Source: Rhodobacter viridis (lineage in GTDB: Bacteria > Pseudomonadota > Alphaproteobacteria > Rhodobacterales > Rhodobacteraceae). From it: DNA of 64,000 nucleotides. A program made the translations under genes and the position numbers. The stretch covers positions 558,001 through 622,000 of the forward strand of contig NZ_QJTK01000001.1 of the NCBI RefSeq assembly GCF_003217355.1, given 5' to 3'. The notes beneath the pieces are model-generated. The model was given only the letters and a program-made list of their open reading frames with translations. It was not told where the DNA came from and did not search any database. Of the stretch, positions 45,308 to 54,164 are shown in pieces; position 1 is the stretch's first letter; the number at the start of each line of letters is the position of its first letter.

Positions 45308-46285
45308 TCACGGTGCGTTCGGGGTCTTGCGCCGGGTGTAGCCGTAAAGCGCGATCAGTTCGGTGGCGACATGGGCCCCGGCAATCGCGGTGGCGCCGGT
45401 GGTGTCATAGGGGGGCGAGACCTCGACCACATCGCCGCCGACCAGATGGACGCCCGCCAAGCCACGCAGGATCGCCGCTGCCTGCCAGCTGGCCAGACCG
45501 CCCCAGACCGGCGTGCCGGTGCCGGGGGCAAAGGCCGGGTCGAGGCAATCGATGTCGAAGCTGATATAGGTCGGCCGGTCCCCCACCACGGCCTTGATCC
45601 GCGCCACGGTTTCGTCGACGCCCGCGCGATGCACGAAGGGCGCATCAAGGATGGTCACGCCGCAGGTGTCGGGGTTGTCGGTGCGGATGCCGACCGAGAC
45701 CGTCGTCTCGGGCGCGACGAGGCCCAGTTTCAGCGCCTTGTAGAGGAAGGTGCCGTGATCGATCCGGCTCATGTCGTCATCGGCCCAGCTGTCGGAATGG
45801 GCGTCGAAATGAATGAGCGCAACGGGGCCGTGATGGGCCGCATAGGCGCGCAGGATCGGCAACGTGATGAAATGATCGCCGCCGAGCGTGATCGTCCCCG
45901 CGCCTTGCGCCAGAATCCCCGCGATGTGATCGGTGACCCGGTCCGGGAAGCTCGCCGTATGGGCGTAGTCGAAAGCAAGATCGCCGTAATCGGCAATCGC
46001 CAGTTCACTGAACGGGTCGAAGCCCCAGCCATAGGGCGCGTCAAACGCCTGCAGCGTCGAGGCTTCGCGGATCGCGCGCGGCCCGAAGCGGGTGCCCGGC
46101 CGATGCGTCACCGCCTGATCGAAGGGCACGCCGGTCACCGCCAGATCGATGCCGCGCAGATCCTTGGTGTAGCGGCGCCGCAGGAAGGAGGTCGCACCCG
46201 CAAAGGCATTCTCGAAGGCAAGGCCGCGCGGATCTTGCCGCGTGAACGCCATATCTATCTGATTTTTCGCGTCTTCCAGTGCCAT
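45308..46285 (-). CDS. speB: Ureohydrolase of the agmatinase (SpeB) family
   Basis: The 325-residue arginase-fold protein has all metal-ligand motifs: GGDHFITLP, HFDAHSDSWADD and SFDIDCLDPAFAPGTGTP. Two Mn2+ ions bound there activate water to release urea from a guanidino substrate. Agmatine is the usual assignment, but guanidinobutyrate or similar cannot be excluded by motif. The start at 46285 has a GGGGG run seven bases before; the ATG at 46291 is too close to it. It is divergent from the cytochrome c peroxidase gene. Confidence 0.9.
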   Translation of the reverse strand: MALEDAKNQIDMAFTRQDPRGLAFENAFAGATSFLRRRYTKDLRGIDLAVTGVPFDQAVTHRPGTRFGPRAIREASTLQAFDAPYGWGFDPFSELAIADYGDLAFDYAHTASFPDRVTDHIAGILAQGAGTITLGGDHFITLPILRAYAAHHGPVALIHFDAHSDSWADDDMSRIDHGTFLYKALKLGLVAPETTVSVGIRTDNPDTCGVTILDAPFVHRAGVDETVARIKAVVGDRPTYISFDIDCLDPAFAPGTGTPVWGGLASWQAAAILRGLAGVHLVGGDVVEVSPPYDTTGATAIAGAHVATELIALYGYTRRKTPNAP

Positions 46286-46379
46286 GGACATGCCCCCTTT
46301 TCATCCCATAGCACCTTGATACACTCGCGGGTGTCAACCGAAACCTGCGTCACCCCGCCACGTTTGGACTTATTCTAAC

Positions 46380-46393
46380 TTGACGCAGATCAA
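46380..46393 (+). promoter_or_regulatory. FNR (FnrL) box upstream of the cytochrome c peroxidase gene
   Basis: TTGAC-GCAG-ATCAA has one mismatch to the FNR consensus. Its centre is 66 bases before the start codon. A -41.5 position would put transcription near 46428, with TAGAAG at 46416-46421 as a weak -10 hexamer. Low-oxygen activation is the expected outcome. Confidence 0.75.
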
Positions 46394-46452
46394 GATCTTC
46401 ACGCGACCGTGAGTTTAGAAGTATTCCATATCGAAGACACGGAGGGACACCG

Positions 46453-47502
46453 ATGAAACGTAACCAGATCAGCCTGTTGGCACTGACGGCGCTGCTTGCC
46501 GCCCCCGCTTGCGCCGATGATGCAGCGCTGCGCGAGCAGGCAAAAGGTCTTTTCGAAGTGATCCCGATGCAGGCGCCGCAGCTGGCGGACAACAATGCCG
46601 TCACCCGCGACAAGATCGATCTGGGCGCGAAGCTGTTCTTCGACCCGCGGATGTCGAAATCGGGCGTCTTCTCGTGTCAGTCCTGCCACAACGTCGGCAT
46701 GGGCGGCGTCGACGGGCTGGAAACCTCGATCGGGCACGGCTGGCAGAAAGGTCCGCGCAACGCGCCGACCGCGCTGAACGCCGTTTTCAACATCGCGCAA
46801 TTCTGGGACGGCCGCGCCCCCGATCTGGCCGCGCAGGCCAAGGGGCCGGTGCAGGCCGGCGTCGAGATGAACAATACTGCCGACAATCTGGTCGCGACGG
46901 TGAAATCGATGCCGGGCTATGTCGAGGCCTTCGCCAAAGCCTTCCCCGGTCAATCCGATCCGGTCAGCTTCGACAATTTCGCGCTCGCCGTCGAAGCCTT
47001 CGAGGCGACGCTGATCACGCCGAATTCGAAATTCGACCAATGGCTCACCGGCTCGGATAGCGCGATGAGCGAGGATGAAAAGGCCGGGCTGAAGCTCTTC
47101 ATCGATACCGGCTGTGCAAGTTGCCACAACGGCATCAACATCGGCGGCAACGGTTATTATCCCTTCGGCGTGGTCGAGGCCCCCGGCGCCGAGATCCTGC
47201 CCGCGGGCGACACGGGCCGCTTCAAGGTCACCAAAACCGCCTCGGACGAATATGTCTTCCGCGCCGGGCCCTTGCGCAACATCGCGCTGACGGCGCCTTA
47301 TTTCCACTCCGGCAAGGTCTGGGATCTGAAAGAAGCGGTGTCGGTGATGGCGAATTCGCAGCTGGGCGCGAAGCTCGAGGACAAGCAGCTTGATCAGATC
47401 GTCGCCTTCCTTGGCACGCTGACCGGCGAGCAGCCCGAGGTGATGCATCCGATCCTGCCCGCGCGCACGACCGAGACGCCGAAACCGGTGCAGATGAACT
47501 GA
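46453..47502 (+). CDS. ccpA: Diheme cytochrome c peroxidase
   Basis: The 349-residue periplasmic enzyme reduces H2O2 with electrons from cytochrome c. A signal peptide with likely cleavage after PACA (residue 21) is followed by two haem c sites, C75-QS-C-H79 and C221-AS-C-H225. The conserved GPRNAPTALNAVF and the C-terminal TAPYFHSGKVWDLKEAV bear haem ligands and the Ca2+-linked region. Length and order match bacterial diheme peroxidases. An FNR box precedes it and an intrinsic terminator follows. The adjacent Rrf2 regulator may add redox control, which is inference. Confidence 0.96.
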   Translation: MKRNQISLLALTALLAAPACADDAALREQAKGLFEVIPMQAPQLADNNAVTRDKIDLGAKLFFDPRMSKSGVFSCQSCHNVGMGGVDGLETSIGHGWQKGPRNAPTALNAVFNIAQFWDGRAPDLAAQAKGPVQAGVEMNNTADNLVATVKSMPGYVEAFAKAFPGQSDPVSFDNFALAVEAFEATLITPNSKFDQWLTGSDSAMSEDEKAGLKLFIDTGCASCHNGINIGGNGYYPFGVVEAPGAEILPAGDTGRFKVTKTASDEYVFRAGPLRNIALTAPYFHSGKVWDLKEAVSVMANSQLGAKLEDKQLDQIVAFLGTLTGEQPEVMHPILPARTTETPKPVQMN

Positions 47503-47526
47503 TATCGCACCAAATTTCGGCACGAG

Positions 47527-47557
47527 AGGCGCGGGGTTATTGCTCGCGCCTGTCTTT
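47527..47557 (+). terminator. Terminator of the cytochrome c peroxidase gene
   Basis: AGGCGCG (47527-47533) and CGCGCCT (47545-47551) form a perfect 7-bp stem over an 11-base loop and are followed by GTCTTTT. Confidence 0.75.
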
Positions 47558-47651
47558 TCGGCAGTCCCGCCGCGGCGGCCCCGGGAAAAGGAATACCTCG
47601 CAGACATATTGCCGCAAGGACACCGTTGCACTGTCAATCGGCGCGGTTTCC

Positions 47652-47663
47652 TGACATATGTCA
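47652..47663. promoter_or_regulatory. Palindromic candidate operator before the Rrf2 gene
   Basis: TGACATATGTCA is a perfect 12-bp palindrome, 54 bases before the start codon. The half-site TGACAT recurs at 47676-47681. An autoregulatory site for the Fe-S regulator is plausible. Confidence 0.4.
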
Positions 47664-47716
47664 AAACAATATCTGTGACATGCCTATTCCGTTTTTCGGC
47701 AAATCCTGGAGCCAGC

Positions 47717-48223
47717 ATGCGACTGACGACTCGGACCAACCTGGCGATGCGCACCCTGATGTTTTGCGCGGTGAATGGCGACCGGATCGTGCGCAAGCAC
47801 GAGATCGCCGAGGCCTGCAACGCCTCTGAAAACCACCTGGCGCAGGTGGTGAACACGCTTGCGCAACGCGGCTTCATCGAAACGCAACGCGGCCGCTCGG
47901 GCGGGCTGCGGCTGGCGCGACCGATGGATCAGATCGGCGTCGGCGAGGTGCTGCGCACCTTCGAGGCGGTGCTGCCTTTCGTCGAATGTCTGGACGGCGA
48001 GAACAACACCTGCCCGCTGTGCGACGCCTGCCGCTTCCGCGATGCGATCGGCGCGGCGCTGGAAGCGTTTTACACCGCGATGGACGCGCATTCGGTGGGC
48101 GATCTGGTGCGCGACAACGCCGCACTGGAACACCTCCTGCGGCTGCCCGGCGCGCAAAGGATCTCGATCTGCGGCGGCCCGGCACGGGCGCGCGCGAGCG
48201 TGGCGGCCGAACTCGAGGCCTGA
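47717..48223 (+). CDS. Rrf2-family Fe-S transcriptional regulator, NsrR/RirA-like
   Basis: The 168-residue protein has an N-terminal Rrf2 winged helix (MRLTTRTNLAMRTLMFCAVN, HEIAEACNASENHLAQVVNTLAQRGF). A cysteine cluster has C91, C99, C102 and C105; C91-x7-C99-x5-C105 is the arrangement of cluster-binding members such as RirA and alphaproteobacterial NsrR. It may sense NO or iron status. The start at 47717 has GGAG upstream; an in-frame extension to 47540 is unsupported. A strong terminator follows at 48266. Neighbours ccpA and, 17 kb away, nnrS make an NO-related role plausible but unproven. Confidence 0.88.
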   Translation: MRLTTRTNLAMRTLMFCAVNGDRIVRKHEIAEACNASENHLAQVVNTLAQRGFIETQRGRSGGLRLARPMDQIGVGEVLRTFEAVLPFVECLDGENNTCPLCDACRFRDAIGAALEAFYTAMDAHSVGDLVRDNAALEHLLRLPGAQRISICGGPARARASVAAELEA

Positions 48224-48265
48224 TCACCCCTCACGGAAATGTTTCGAAAGAAACGGAATTCTCAC

Positions 48266-48306
48266 GAACCCGCGCCCGGACACGGCGCGGGTTCGGCCAT
48301 TTTCCG
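48266..48306 (+). terminator. Terminator of the Rrf2 gene
   Basis: A 12-bp perfect stem, CGAACCCGCGCC (48266-48277) with GGCGCGGGTTCG (48285-48296), has a 7-base loop and is followed by GCCATTTTCC. Confidence 0.85.
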
Positions 48307-48441
48307 CCCGCGATTTCAAGGTAACGCTAACGCTCCTTTCATCGTGAGTTGCACTTTCGGGCAGGCCTGTTTAGCTGCGTCATAGTGTCGCCGCAATTCA
48401 AGCGCCCCATGAAGGGGCAAGCGGTAATAACGAGGCCCGAG

Positions 48442-48597
48442 ATGCAACAGACGCAACAAATGGGAATGGTGTCTTCCGACCAACCGGAAGGCGTGCAACG
48501 TCAACAGGCCGACGCGAAAGCTTCGGTGCAGCAGCAGGGCCATGCGGAAAAGCCCGTGCAGGCTGGCAAGACGATCACCGACTGGGCCTCGATCTGA
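48442..48597 (+). CDS. Small glutamine-rich hypothetical protein
   Basis: The 51-residue frame begins at an ATG six bases after GAGG. The product is hydrophilic and rich in glutamine (MQQTQQMGMV...VQRQQADAKASVQQQ) with no hydrophobic segment, ending ITDWASI. I do not recognise it. It lies between two units with their own terminators, and a perfect hairpin CTTGCCCG-ATCG-CGGGCAAG follows at 48635-48654. The clear ribosome site is the main support; it could also be non-coding. Confidence 0.45.
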   Translation: MQQTQQMGMVSSDQPEGVQRQQADAKASVQQQGHAEKPVQAGKTITDWASI

Positions 48598-48706
48598 GGC
48601 CCGCGGACCGGACCCGTCGCGGGTCTGACGCGGACTTGCCCGATCGCGGGCAAGACTTGCGGGACCGCTCCTGATCGGGGATCATCGCCCTGATCCGGAG
48701 CGTCCC

Positions 48707-49111
48707 ATGACTTCGCCCACCTCATCACCCCTGACCGACATCCCCGGGATCGGCCCCGCCACGGCGGAGGGGTTTACCCGTGCCGGGATCGCAAGTGCCG
48801 AAGCGCTGCGCGCCCTGGGCGCCGATGCCGCTTACGAGGCCTGGCTTCGGGGCGGGAACCCGCCGCATTTCATCGGATATTACGCGCTCGTCATGGCGCT
48901 GCAGGGTCGGCCGTGGAACGACTGCCGCGGCGCGGAAAAGGACGCATTGCGGGTCAAGTTCGATGCGCTGAAAGCGCGCGTGGCCGGAAATCAAAAGGGC
49001 CACCCCGGGATCGAGGCGGCCCTTGATATGATTGGCGTCGGCCTGCGCCGTCAGGCGCAAGCCGTCCGGTCCGGCGATCAGCCGACCAGTTCGAGGCCCG
49101 AGAAGAAGTAA
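48707..49111 (+). CDS. TfoX C-terminal domain / helix-hairpin-helix protein
   Basis: The 134-residue protein is dominated by a TfoX-C/HhH fold: [39 protein letters not shown] at about residues 9-47, followed by [20 protein letters not shown]. Such domains occur alone or in TfoX competence regulators, and their biochemical role is unclear. GGAG lies six bases before the ATG. The end overlaps the convergent ndk by 34 bases. Confidence 0.75.
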   Translation: MTSPTSSPLTDIPGIGPATAEGFTRAGIASAEALRALGADAAYEAWLRGGNPPHFIGYYALVMALQGRPWNDCRGAEKDALRVKFDALKARVAGNQKGHPGIEAALDMIGVGLRRQAQAVRSGDQPTSSRPEKK

Positions 49112-49500
49112 GCGATTTCGACCGCGGCGGTTTCCGGCGCGTCCGAGCCATGGACCGAGTTTTCGCCGACCGAGAGGGCGAATTCCTTGCGGATGGTGCC
49201 ATCGGCGGCGTTCGCCGGGTTGGTGGCGCCCATCACTTCACGGTTCTTGGCGATCGCGCCTTCGCCTTCGAGCACTTGCACGACGACCGGCTCCGACGCC
49301 ATGAATTCGCACAGCTCGCCATAGAAGGGGCGCTCTTTGTGGACTTCGTAGAACTTGCCGGCCTGTTCGAGGCTCAGCTTGATGCGCTTTTGCGCGACGA
49401 TGCGCAGACCGGCTTCCTCGAACTTGGCATTGATCTTGCCGGTGAGGTTGCGACGGGTCGCATCGGGTTTGATGATCGAAAGGGTGCGTTCGATGGCCAT
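49078..49500 (-). CDS. ndk: Nucleoside diphosphate kinase
   Basis: The 140-residue enzyme transfers the gamma phosphate from NTPs to NDPs. It begins [21 protein letters not shown], has the phosphate-binding [13 protein letters not shown] and the active-site histidine in [11 protein letters not shown]. Size and motifs are those of bacterial Ndk. The start at 49500 is the usual one; an extension to 49572 is only open frame. Confidence 0.97.
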   Translation of the reverse strand: MAIERTLSIIKPDATRRNLTGKINAKFEEAGLRIVAQKRIKLSLEQAGKFYEVHKERPFYGELCEFMASEPVVVQVLEGEGAIAKNREVMGATNPANAADGTIRKEFALSVGENSVHGSDAPETAAVEIAYFFSGLELVG

Positions 49501-49773
49501 GAGGGAAAGCCTCTTTGGTTGGGGACCGGGGCTGACTGCCCGGTCAGAAAAGCGTCTGGCGCCTGCTACCATGGGGCAGAGACGTTGAAAACCCCTGCAC
49601 GCCTGCCGTTTTGGTCAAGAAATGCGACAAATGCGCAAAGGGAATGCTGAAAATCCCGCCAATTCGGTCGAGGGCAGCGGGCCCCGCGCCGCAAGCGCTC
49701 TGGCGGTGCCCACGGCGGCCCCGAAGGCGCCATCGCCATTGACGCGCGGCCCCGGCTGAGGCACAGCCACCCC

Positions 49774-51630
49774 ATGCTCACGCTCGACGCCATCACCTAT
49801 GCCATCGAGGGCCGCCCGCTGTTCGACGCAGCCTCGGCCCGCATTCCCACCGGCCACAAAGTCGGCCTTGTCGGCGCCAATGGCGCGGGGAAAACCACCC
49901 TTTTCCGGCTGATCCGGGGCGAGCTTGCGCTCGAATCGGGCGAGATTTGCATGCCCGTGCGCGCCCGCATCGGCGGCGTCGCGCAGGAGGTTCCGTCGTC
50001 CGAAACGAGCCTTCTGGACACCGTTCTGGCCGCCGATACCGAGCGCGCGGATCTGTTGGCGGAATCGCAGACCGCGACCGACCCCGGCCGCATCGCCGAG
50101 ATCCAGACCCGGCTGACCGATATCGACGCCTGGTCGGCCGAGGGCCGGGCGAGCGCGATCCTGCGCGGGCTGGGCTTTGACGCCGAGGCGCAGCGGCGCC
50201 CCTGTTCGGATTTCTCGGGCGGCTGGCGGATGCGCGTCGCGCTGGCGGGGGTGCTGTTCGCGCAGCCCGATCTGCTGCTTCTGGACGAACCGACGAACTA
50301 TCTCGACCTCGAGGGGGCGCTCTGGCTCGAACAATATCTGGCCCGCTACCCGCATACGGTCATCATCATCTCGCACGACCGCGATTTGCTCAATCGCGCC
50401 GTGAGTTCGATCCTGCATCTGGAAAACCGCAAGCTGACGCTGTGGAACGGGCCTTACGATCAATTCGCCCGCCAACGCGCGGCGGCGCGGGCGAACCTCG
50501 CTGCGGCGGCGAAGAAGCAGGAGGCGCGGCGGGCGCATCTGCAAAGCTTCGTCGATCGCTTCAAGGCCAAGGCGACGAAGGCCGCGCAGGCGCAGGCCCG
50601 CGTCAAGATGCTGGAAAAGATGGAGCCGATCACCGCCCCCGAGGAGGCGGCAAAGCAGGTCTTCAGCTTCCCCACGCCGGAACAGCTGTCGCCGCCGATC
50701 ATCACGCTGGATGGCGCGGCGGTGGGCTATGGCGAAAAGCCGATCCTGCGGCGGCTCAATCTGCGCATCGATCAGGACGACCGGATCGCGCTTCTGGGCC
50801 GCAACGGCGAGGGGAAATCGACACTTTCGAAGCTGCTCGCGGCCAAGCTGGAAACCTGCGAGGGGCGAATTGCCCGGTCCTCCAAGCTGCGGATCGGCTA
50901 TTTCGCCCAGCATCAGGTGGACGAGCTGGATCTGAACGCGACGCCGCTGCTGCACTTGCAGCGCCTGCGCCCCGAGGAGCATCAGGCGAAACTGCGCGCG
51001 CGGCTGGCGGGCTTCGGGCTCTTGGCCGATCAGGCCGAAACCGCGGTCGGCAAGCTCTCGGGCGGGCAGAAGGCGCGGCTGTCGCTGCTTCTGGCCACTT
51101 TGGACGCGCCGCATCTGCTGATCCTTGACGAACCGACGAACCACCTTGATATCGAAAGCCGCGAGGCTTTGGTCGAAGCGCTGACCGCCTATTCGGGCGC
51201 GGTGATCCTCGTCAGCCACGACATGCACCTTTTGTCGCTGGTCGCCGACCGGCTCTGGCTCGTGAAGGGCGGGGCCGTGGCACCCTACCCCGCCGATCTG
51301 GAAGCCTACCGGGCCGAATTGCTGGCGGGCGATCCCGACGACCGGCCCGCGCCGAAACCTGCCGAGAAGAAGGCCGCTCCGCCCTCGCGCGAGCGGATTC
51401 TGGCGCTGCGCGCGGAGGCCCGCAAATGCGAAGAGCGCGTCGAGAAATTGTCCGAGATGCTCGCCAAGCTTGACGAGAAACTGGCCGATCCTACGCTTTA
51501 TGAGGCGGCCCGCGCTGCCGAGCGCGAGAAATGGATGCTCAAGCATGCCGAGGCCCGCGAGGCGATGGCGCGGGCCGAGGAACTCTGGATGGCGGCGCTT
51601 GAAGCGCTGGAAACCGCGATGGCGGGCTGA
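49774..51630 (+). CDS. ABC-F family ATPase (ribosome-associated type)
   Basis: The 618-residue soluble protein has two ABC domains and no membrane part. The first holds Walker A GANGAGKTT, signature FSGGWRMRVALAG and Walker B LLLLDEPTNYLD; the second holds GRNGEGKST, LSGGQKARLSLLL and LLILDEPTNHLD. They are joined by a charged linker (residues about 240-300), followed by a C-terminal coiled coil from about residue 520. ABC-F proteins act on ribosomes during translation or antibiotic protection. Layout resembles YheS/Uup; the subgroup is not certain. Only 28 bases separate it from the nucleoside hydrolase gene. Confidence 0.92.
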   Translation: MLTLDAITYAIEGRPLFDAASARIPTGHKVGLVGANGAGKTTLFRLIRGELALESGEICMPVRARIGGVAQEVPSSETSLLDTVLAADTERADLLAESQTATDPGRIAEIQTRLTDIDAWSAEGRASAILRGLGFDAEAQRRPCSDFSGGWRMRVALAGVLFAQPDLLLLDEPTNYLDLEGALWLEQYLARYPHTVIIISHDRDLLNRAVSSILHLENRKLTLWNGPYDQFARQRAAARANLAAAAKKQEARRAHLQSFVDRFKAKATKAAQAQARVKMLEKMEPITAPEEAAKQVFSFPTPEQLSPPIITLDGAAVGYGEKPILRRLNLRIDQDDRIALLGRNGEGKSTLSKLLAAKLETCEGRIARSSKLRIGYFAQHQVDELDLNATPLLHLQRLRPEEHQAKLRARLAGFGLLADQAETAVGKLSGGQKARLSLLLATLDAPHLLILDEPTNHLDIESREALVEALTAYSGAVILVSHDMHLLSLVADRLWLVKGGAVAPYPADLEAYRAELLAGDPDDRPAPKPAEKKAAPPSRERILALRAEARKCEERVEKLSEMLAKLDEKLADPTLYEAARAAEREKWMLKHAEAREAMARAEELWMAALEALETAMAG

Positions 51631-51658
51631 GGGCAAAGCCCGAAGGCACAGGTGAAAC

Positions 51659-52594
51659 ATGACGCGCAAGATCATCATCGATACGGACCCCGGGCAGGAC
51701 GATGCCGTGGCGATCCTGCTGGCCCTTGGCAGCCCCGAGCTTGAGGTGCTGGGGATTACCTGCGTCGCGGGCAATGTGCCCTTGGCGCTGACCTCGAAGA
51801 ACGCGCGGATCGTCTGCGAGCTGGCCGGGCGGCGCGATGTGAAGGTCTTTGCGGGCTGCGACCGGCCGCTTTTGCGCCCGCTCGTCACGGCGGAATATGT
51901 GCATGGCAAGACCGGGCTCGACGGCATCCCGCTGCCCGAGCCGACGATGGCCCTGCAAGACCAACATGCGGTCGATTTCATCATCGAGACGCTGCGCAGC
52001 GAGGCCCCGGGGACGGTGACGCTCTGCCCGCTCGGGCCGCTGACGAATATCGCGACCGCCTTCCGCCGCGCGCCCGAGATCATCTCGAAGGTCGAGCAGA
52101 TCGTCTTGATGGGCGGCGCCTATTTCGAGGTCGGCAATACCACCCCGGCGGCCGAGTTCAACATTTACGTCGACCCGCAAGCGGCGGAAATCGTTTTCAA
52201 ATGTGGCGCACCCGTGGTTGTCGTGCCACTGGATGCGACGCACAAGGCGCTGACCACCAGGCCAAGGATCGAGGCGTTCCGGGCGCTTGGCACCCCCGTC
52301 GGTGCGGCGGTGGCAAGCTGGACCGATTTCTTCGAGCGCTTCGACATGGCGAAATATGGCTCGGAAGGCGCGCCGCTGCACGACCCCTGCGTCATCGCCT
52401 GGCTTTTGCGCCCCGATCTCTTCGAGGGCCGCTTCATCAACGTCGAGATCGAGACCCATTCGGAACTGACCATGGGCATGACGGTCGCCGACTGGTGGCG
52501 CGTGACGAAGCGCGAACCGAATGCGCTCTTCCTGCGCGACGTCGATGCCGACGGGTTCTACACGCTCTTGACCGAGCGCCTCGCACGGCTCTGA
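51659..52594 (+). CDS. Nucleoside hydrolase (inosine-uridine type)
   Basis: This 311-residue Ca2+-dependent enzyme cleaves the N-glycosidic bond of ribonucleosides. It shows the N-terminal DTDPGQDDAVAILLAL (metal-binding aspartates near residues 9-15), LVLMGGAYFEVGNTTPAAEFNIYVDPQAA and the C-terminal HDPCVIAWLL with its metal-ligand Asp. Full length for the IunH family. Substrate range cannot be assigned. It lies downstream of the ABC-F gene on the same strand. Confidence 0.93.
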   Translation: MTRKIIIDTDPGQDDAVAILLALGSPELEVLGITCVAGNVPLALTSKNARIVCELAGRRDVKVFAGCDRPLLRPLVTAEYVHGKTGLDGIPLPEPTMALQDQHAVDFIIETLRSEAPGTVTLCPLGPLTNIATAFRRAPEIISKVEQIVLMGGAYFEVGNTTPAAEFNIYVDPQAAEIVFKCGAPVVVVPLDATHKALTTRPRIEAFRALGTPVGAAVASWTDFFERFDMAKYGSEGAPLHDPCVIAWLLRPDLFEGRFINVEIETHSELTMGMTVADWWRVTKREPNALFLRDVDADGFYTLLTERLARL

Positions 52595-52683
52595 CGCCGA
52601 CTGTCTCGATCGCAGAACAGGCTGACCCGCTTTTCTGCGCACATGTTCTTGACTAAAACTGCATGCGCGGCACATCTTTGCAC

Positions 52684-54105
52684 ATGCATCCCGTTTTCGA
52701 CAATTCCTATGCCCGCCTGCCCGAGCGCTTCTTTGCCCGGCTGGCGCCCGACAGGGTCGCGTCTCCTCTCCCCATCGTCGTCAACCGGGCTCTGGCCGAG
52801 CGTCTGGGGATCGATCCCGACTGGCTTTCGAGCCCCGAGGGCACCGCGGTTCTGGCGGGCAATCGCCTGCCTGAGGGCGCCGAGCCGATCGCGCAGGCCT
52901 ATGCGGGGCATCAGTTTGGTGGTTTCGTGCCGCAGCTCGGCGACGGCCGGGCGATCCTTCTGGGCGAGGTGCTGGCGCCCGATGGCGCGCGCTTCGACTG
53001 GGTGCTGAAAGGCGCCGGTCGCACGCCCTGGTCGCGCGGCGGTGACGGGCGGGCCTGGCTCGGGCCGGTGTTGCGCGAATATCTGGTCTCCGAGACGATG
53101 GCGGCCCTTGGCGTGCCGACGACGCGGGCGCTTGGCGCGGTGCTGACCGGGCAGACCGTCTATCGCGACGGGTTCCACAAGCCGGGCGCGGTGATCTCGC
53201 GCATCGCGACAAGCCATATCCGCGTCGGCACCTTTGAATATTTTGCGGCAAGGCAAGATCAGGAAGCGCTGGCAACGCTTTGCCAATACACGATTTCCCG
53301 CCACTACCCCGAGGCAGATGGCCCGCTTGGTCTGCTTGCTGCCGTTGTCGGGGCGCAGGCGAAACTTGTCGCGCAGTGGCTTTCCTTCGGCTTCATCCAC
53401 GGCGTGATGAACACCGACAATTGCGCGCTTTCGGGCGAGACGATCGATTACGGCCCCTGCGCCTTTCTCGATAGCTACCACCCGCAAACGAAGTTTTCCT
53501 CGATCGACAACTATGGCCGCTATGCCTATGCGAACCAGCCGCAGATCGCGCTGTGGAACCTGACGCAGCTGGCCTCCTGCCTGCTGCCGCTGATCGGCCC
53601 CGAGGAAGCCGCGGTCGAACAGGCGCGGGCGGTGCTGGATGGCTTCGCCCCGGCCTATCAGGCGGCCTGGCTGTGCCGGATGGGGCGCAAGATCGGCCTT
53701 GAACATGCGAAGGAAGCCGACCGGCCGCTGATCGAAAGCCTGCTGTCGCGCATGGCCTCCGAAGGCGCCGATTTCACCCGCACCTTCCGCGGCCTTGCCA
53801 CCGGGCAGGCGGGCGCGGAATTTTCCGATCCGGCCGCCTTCGACACCTGGGCGCCGCTCTGGCAGGCGCGGCTGGCGCAGGAGGTCGTGCCGCAGGCGGT
53901 CCTTTCCGCCGCCAATCCGGTGCGCATTCCGCGCAATCACCGCATCGAAGAGGCGATCACCGCCGCCGTTCTGGGCGATTTCGCACCGTTCCACCGGCTG
54001 CAGGCGGCGCTGGAACATCCGTTCGATCCCGACGAGGACTTTGCCGCCTACGAGGCCGCCCCCACCCTCGACGAGCGCGTCACCCGCACCTTCTGCGGCA
54101 CCTGA
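52684..54105 (+). CDS. selO: Protein adenylyltransferase SelO
   Basis: The 473-residue pseudokinase-fold protein (formerly UPF0061/YdiU) transfers AMP to Ser/Thr/Tyr of target proteins and is linked to oxidative stress. It opens FDNSYARLPERFFARL, has a nucleotide-binding QLGDGRAILLGE, KGAGRTPWSRGGDGRAWLGPVLREY, the HGVMNTDNCALSGETIDYGPCAFLD catalytic segment, and the C-terminal Cys of TFCGT, where eukaryotic SelO has selenocysteine. The start at 52684 is chosen from the family N terminus; the ATG at 52663 is also open, and neither has a clear ribosome site. Confidence 0.93.
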   Translation: MHPVFDNSYARLPERFFARLAPDRVASPLPIVVNRALAERLGIDPDWLSSPEGTAVLAGNRLPEGAEPIAQAYAGHQFGGFVPQLGDGRAILLGEVLAPDGARFDWVLKGAGRTPWSRGGDGRAWLGPVLREYLVSETMAALGVPTTRALGAVLTGQTVYRDGFHKPGAVISRIATSHIRVGTFEYFAARQDQEALATLCQYTISRHYPEADGPLGLLAAVVGAQAKLVAQWLSFGFIHGVMNTDNCALSGETIDYGPCAFLDSYHPQTKFSSIDNYGRYAYANQPQIALWNLTQLASCLLPLIGPEEAAVEQARAVLDGFAPAYQAAWLCRMGRKIGLEHAKEADRPLIESLLSRMASEGADFTRTFRGLATGQAGAEFSDPAAFDTWAPLWQARLAQEVVPQAVLSAANPVRIPRNHRIEEAITAAVLGDFAPFHRLQAALEHPFDPDEDFAAYEAAPTLDERVTRTFCGT

Positions 54106-54164
54106 CTTGTGGCGGATACAATCGCACGCTGGACCTTTGAGTGGCGCGCTGGCAGGGGACCGCC

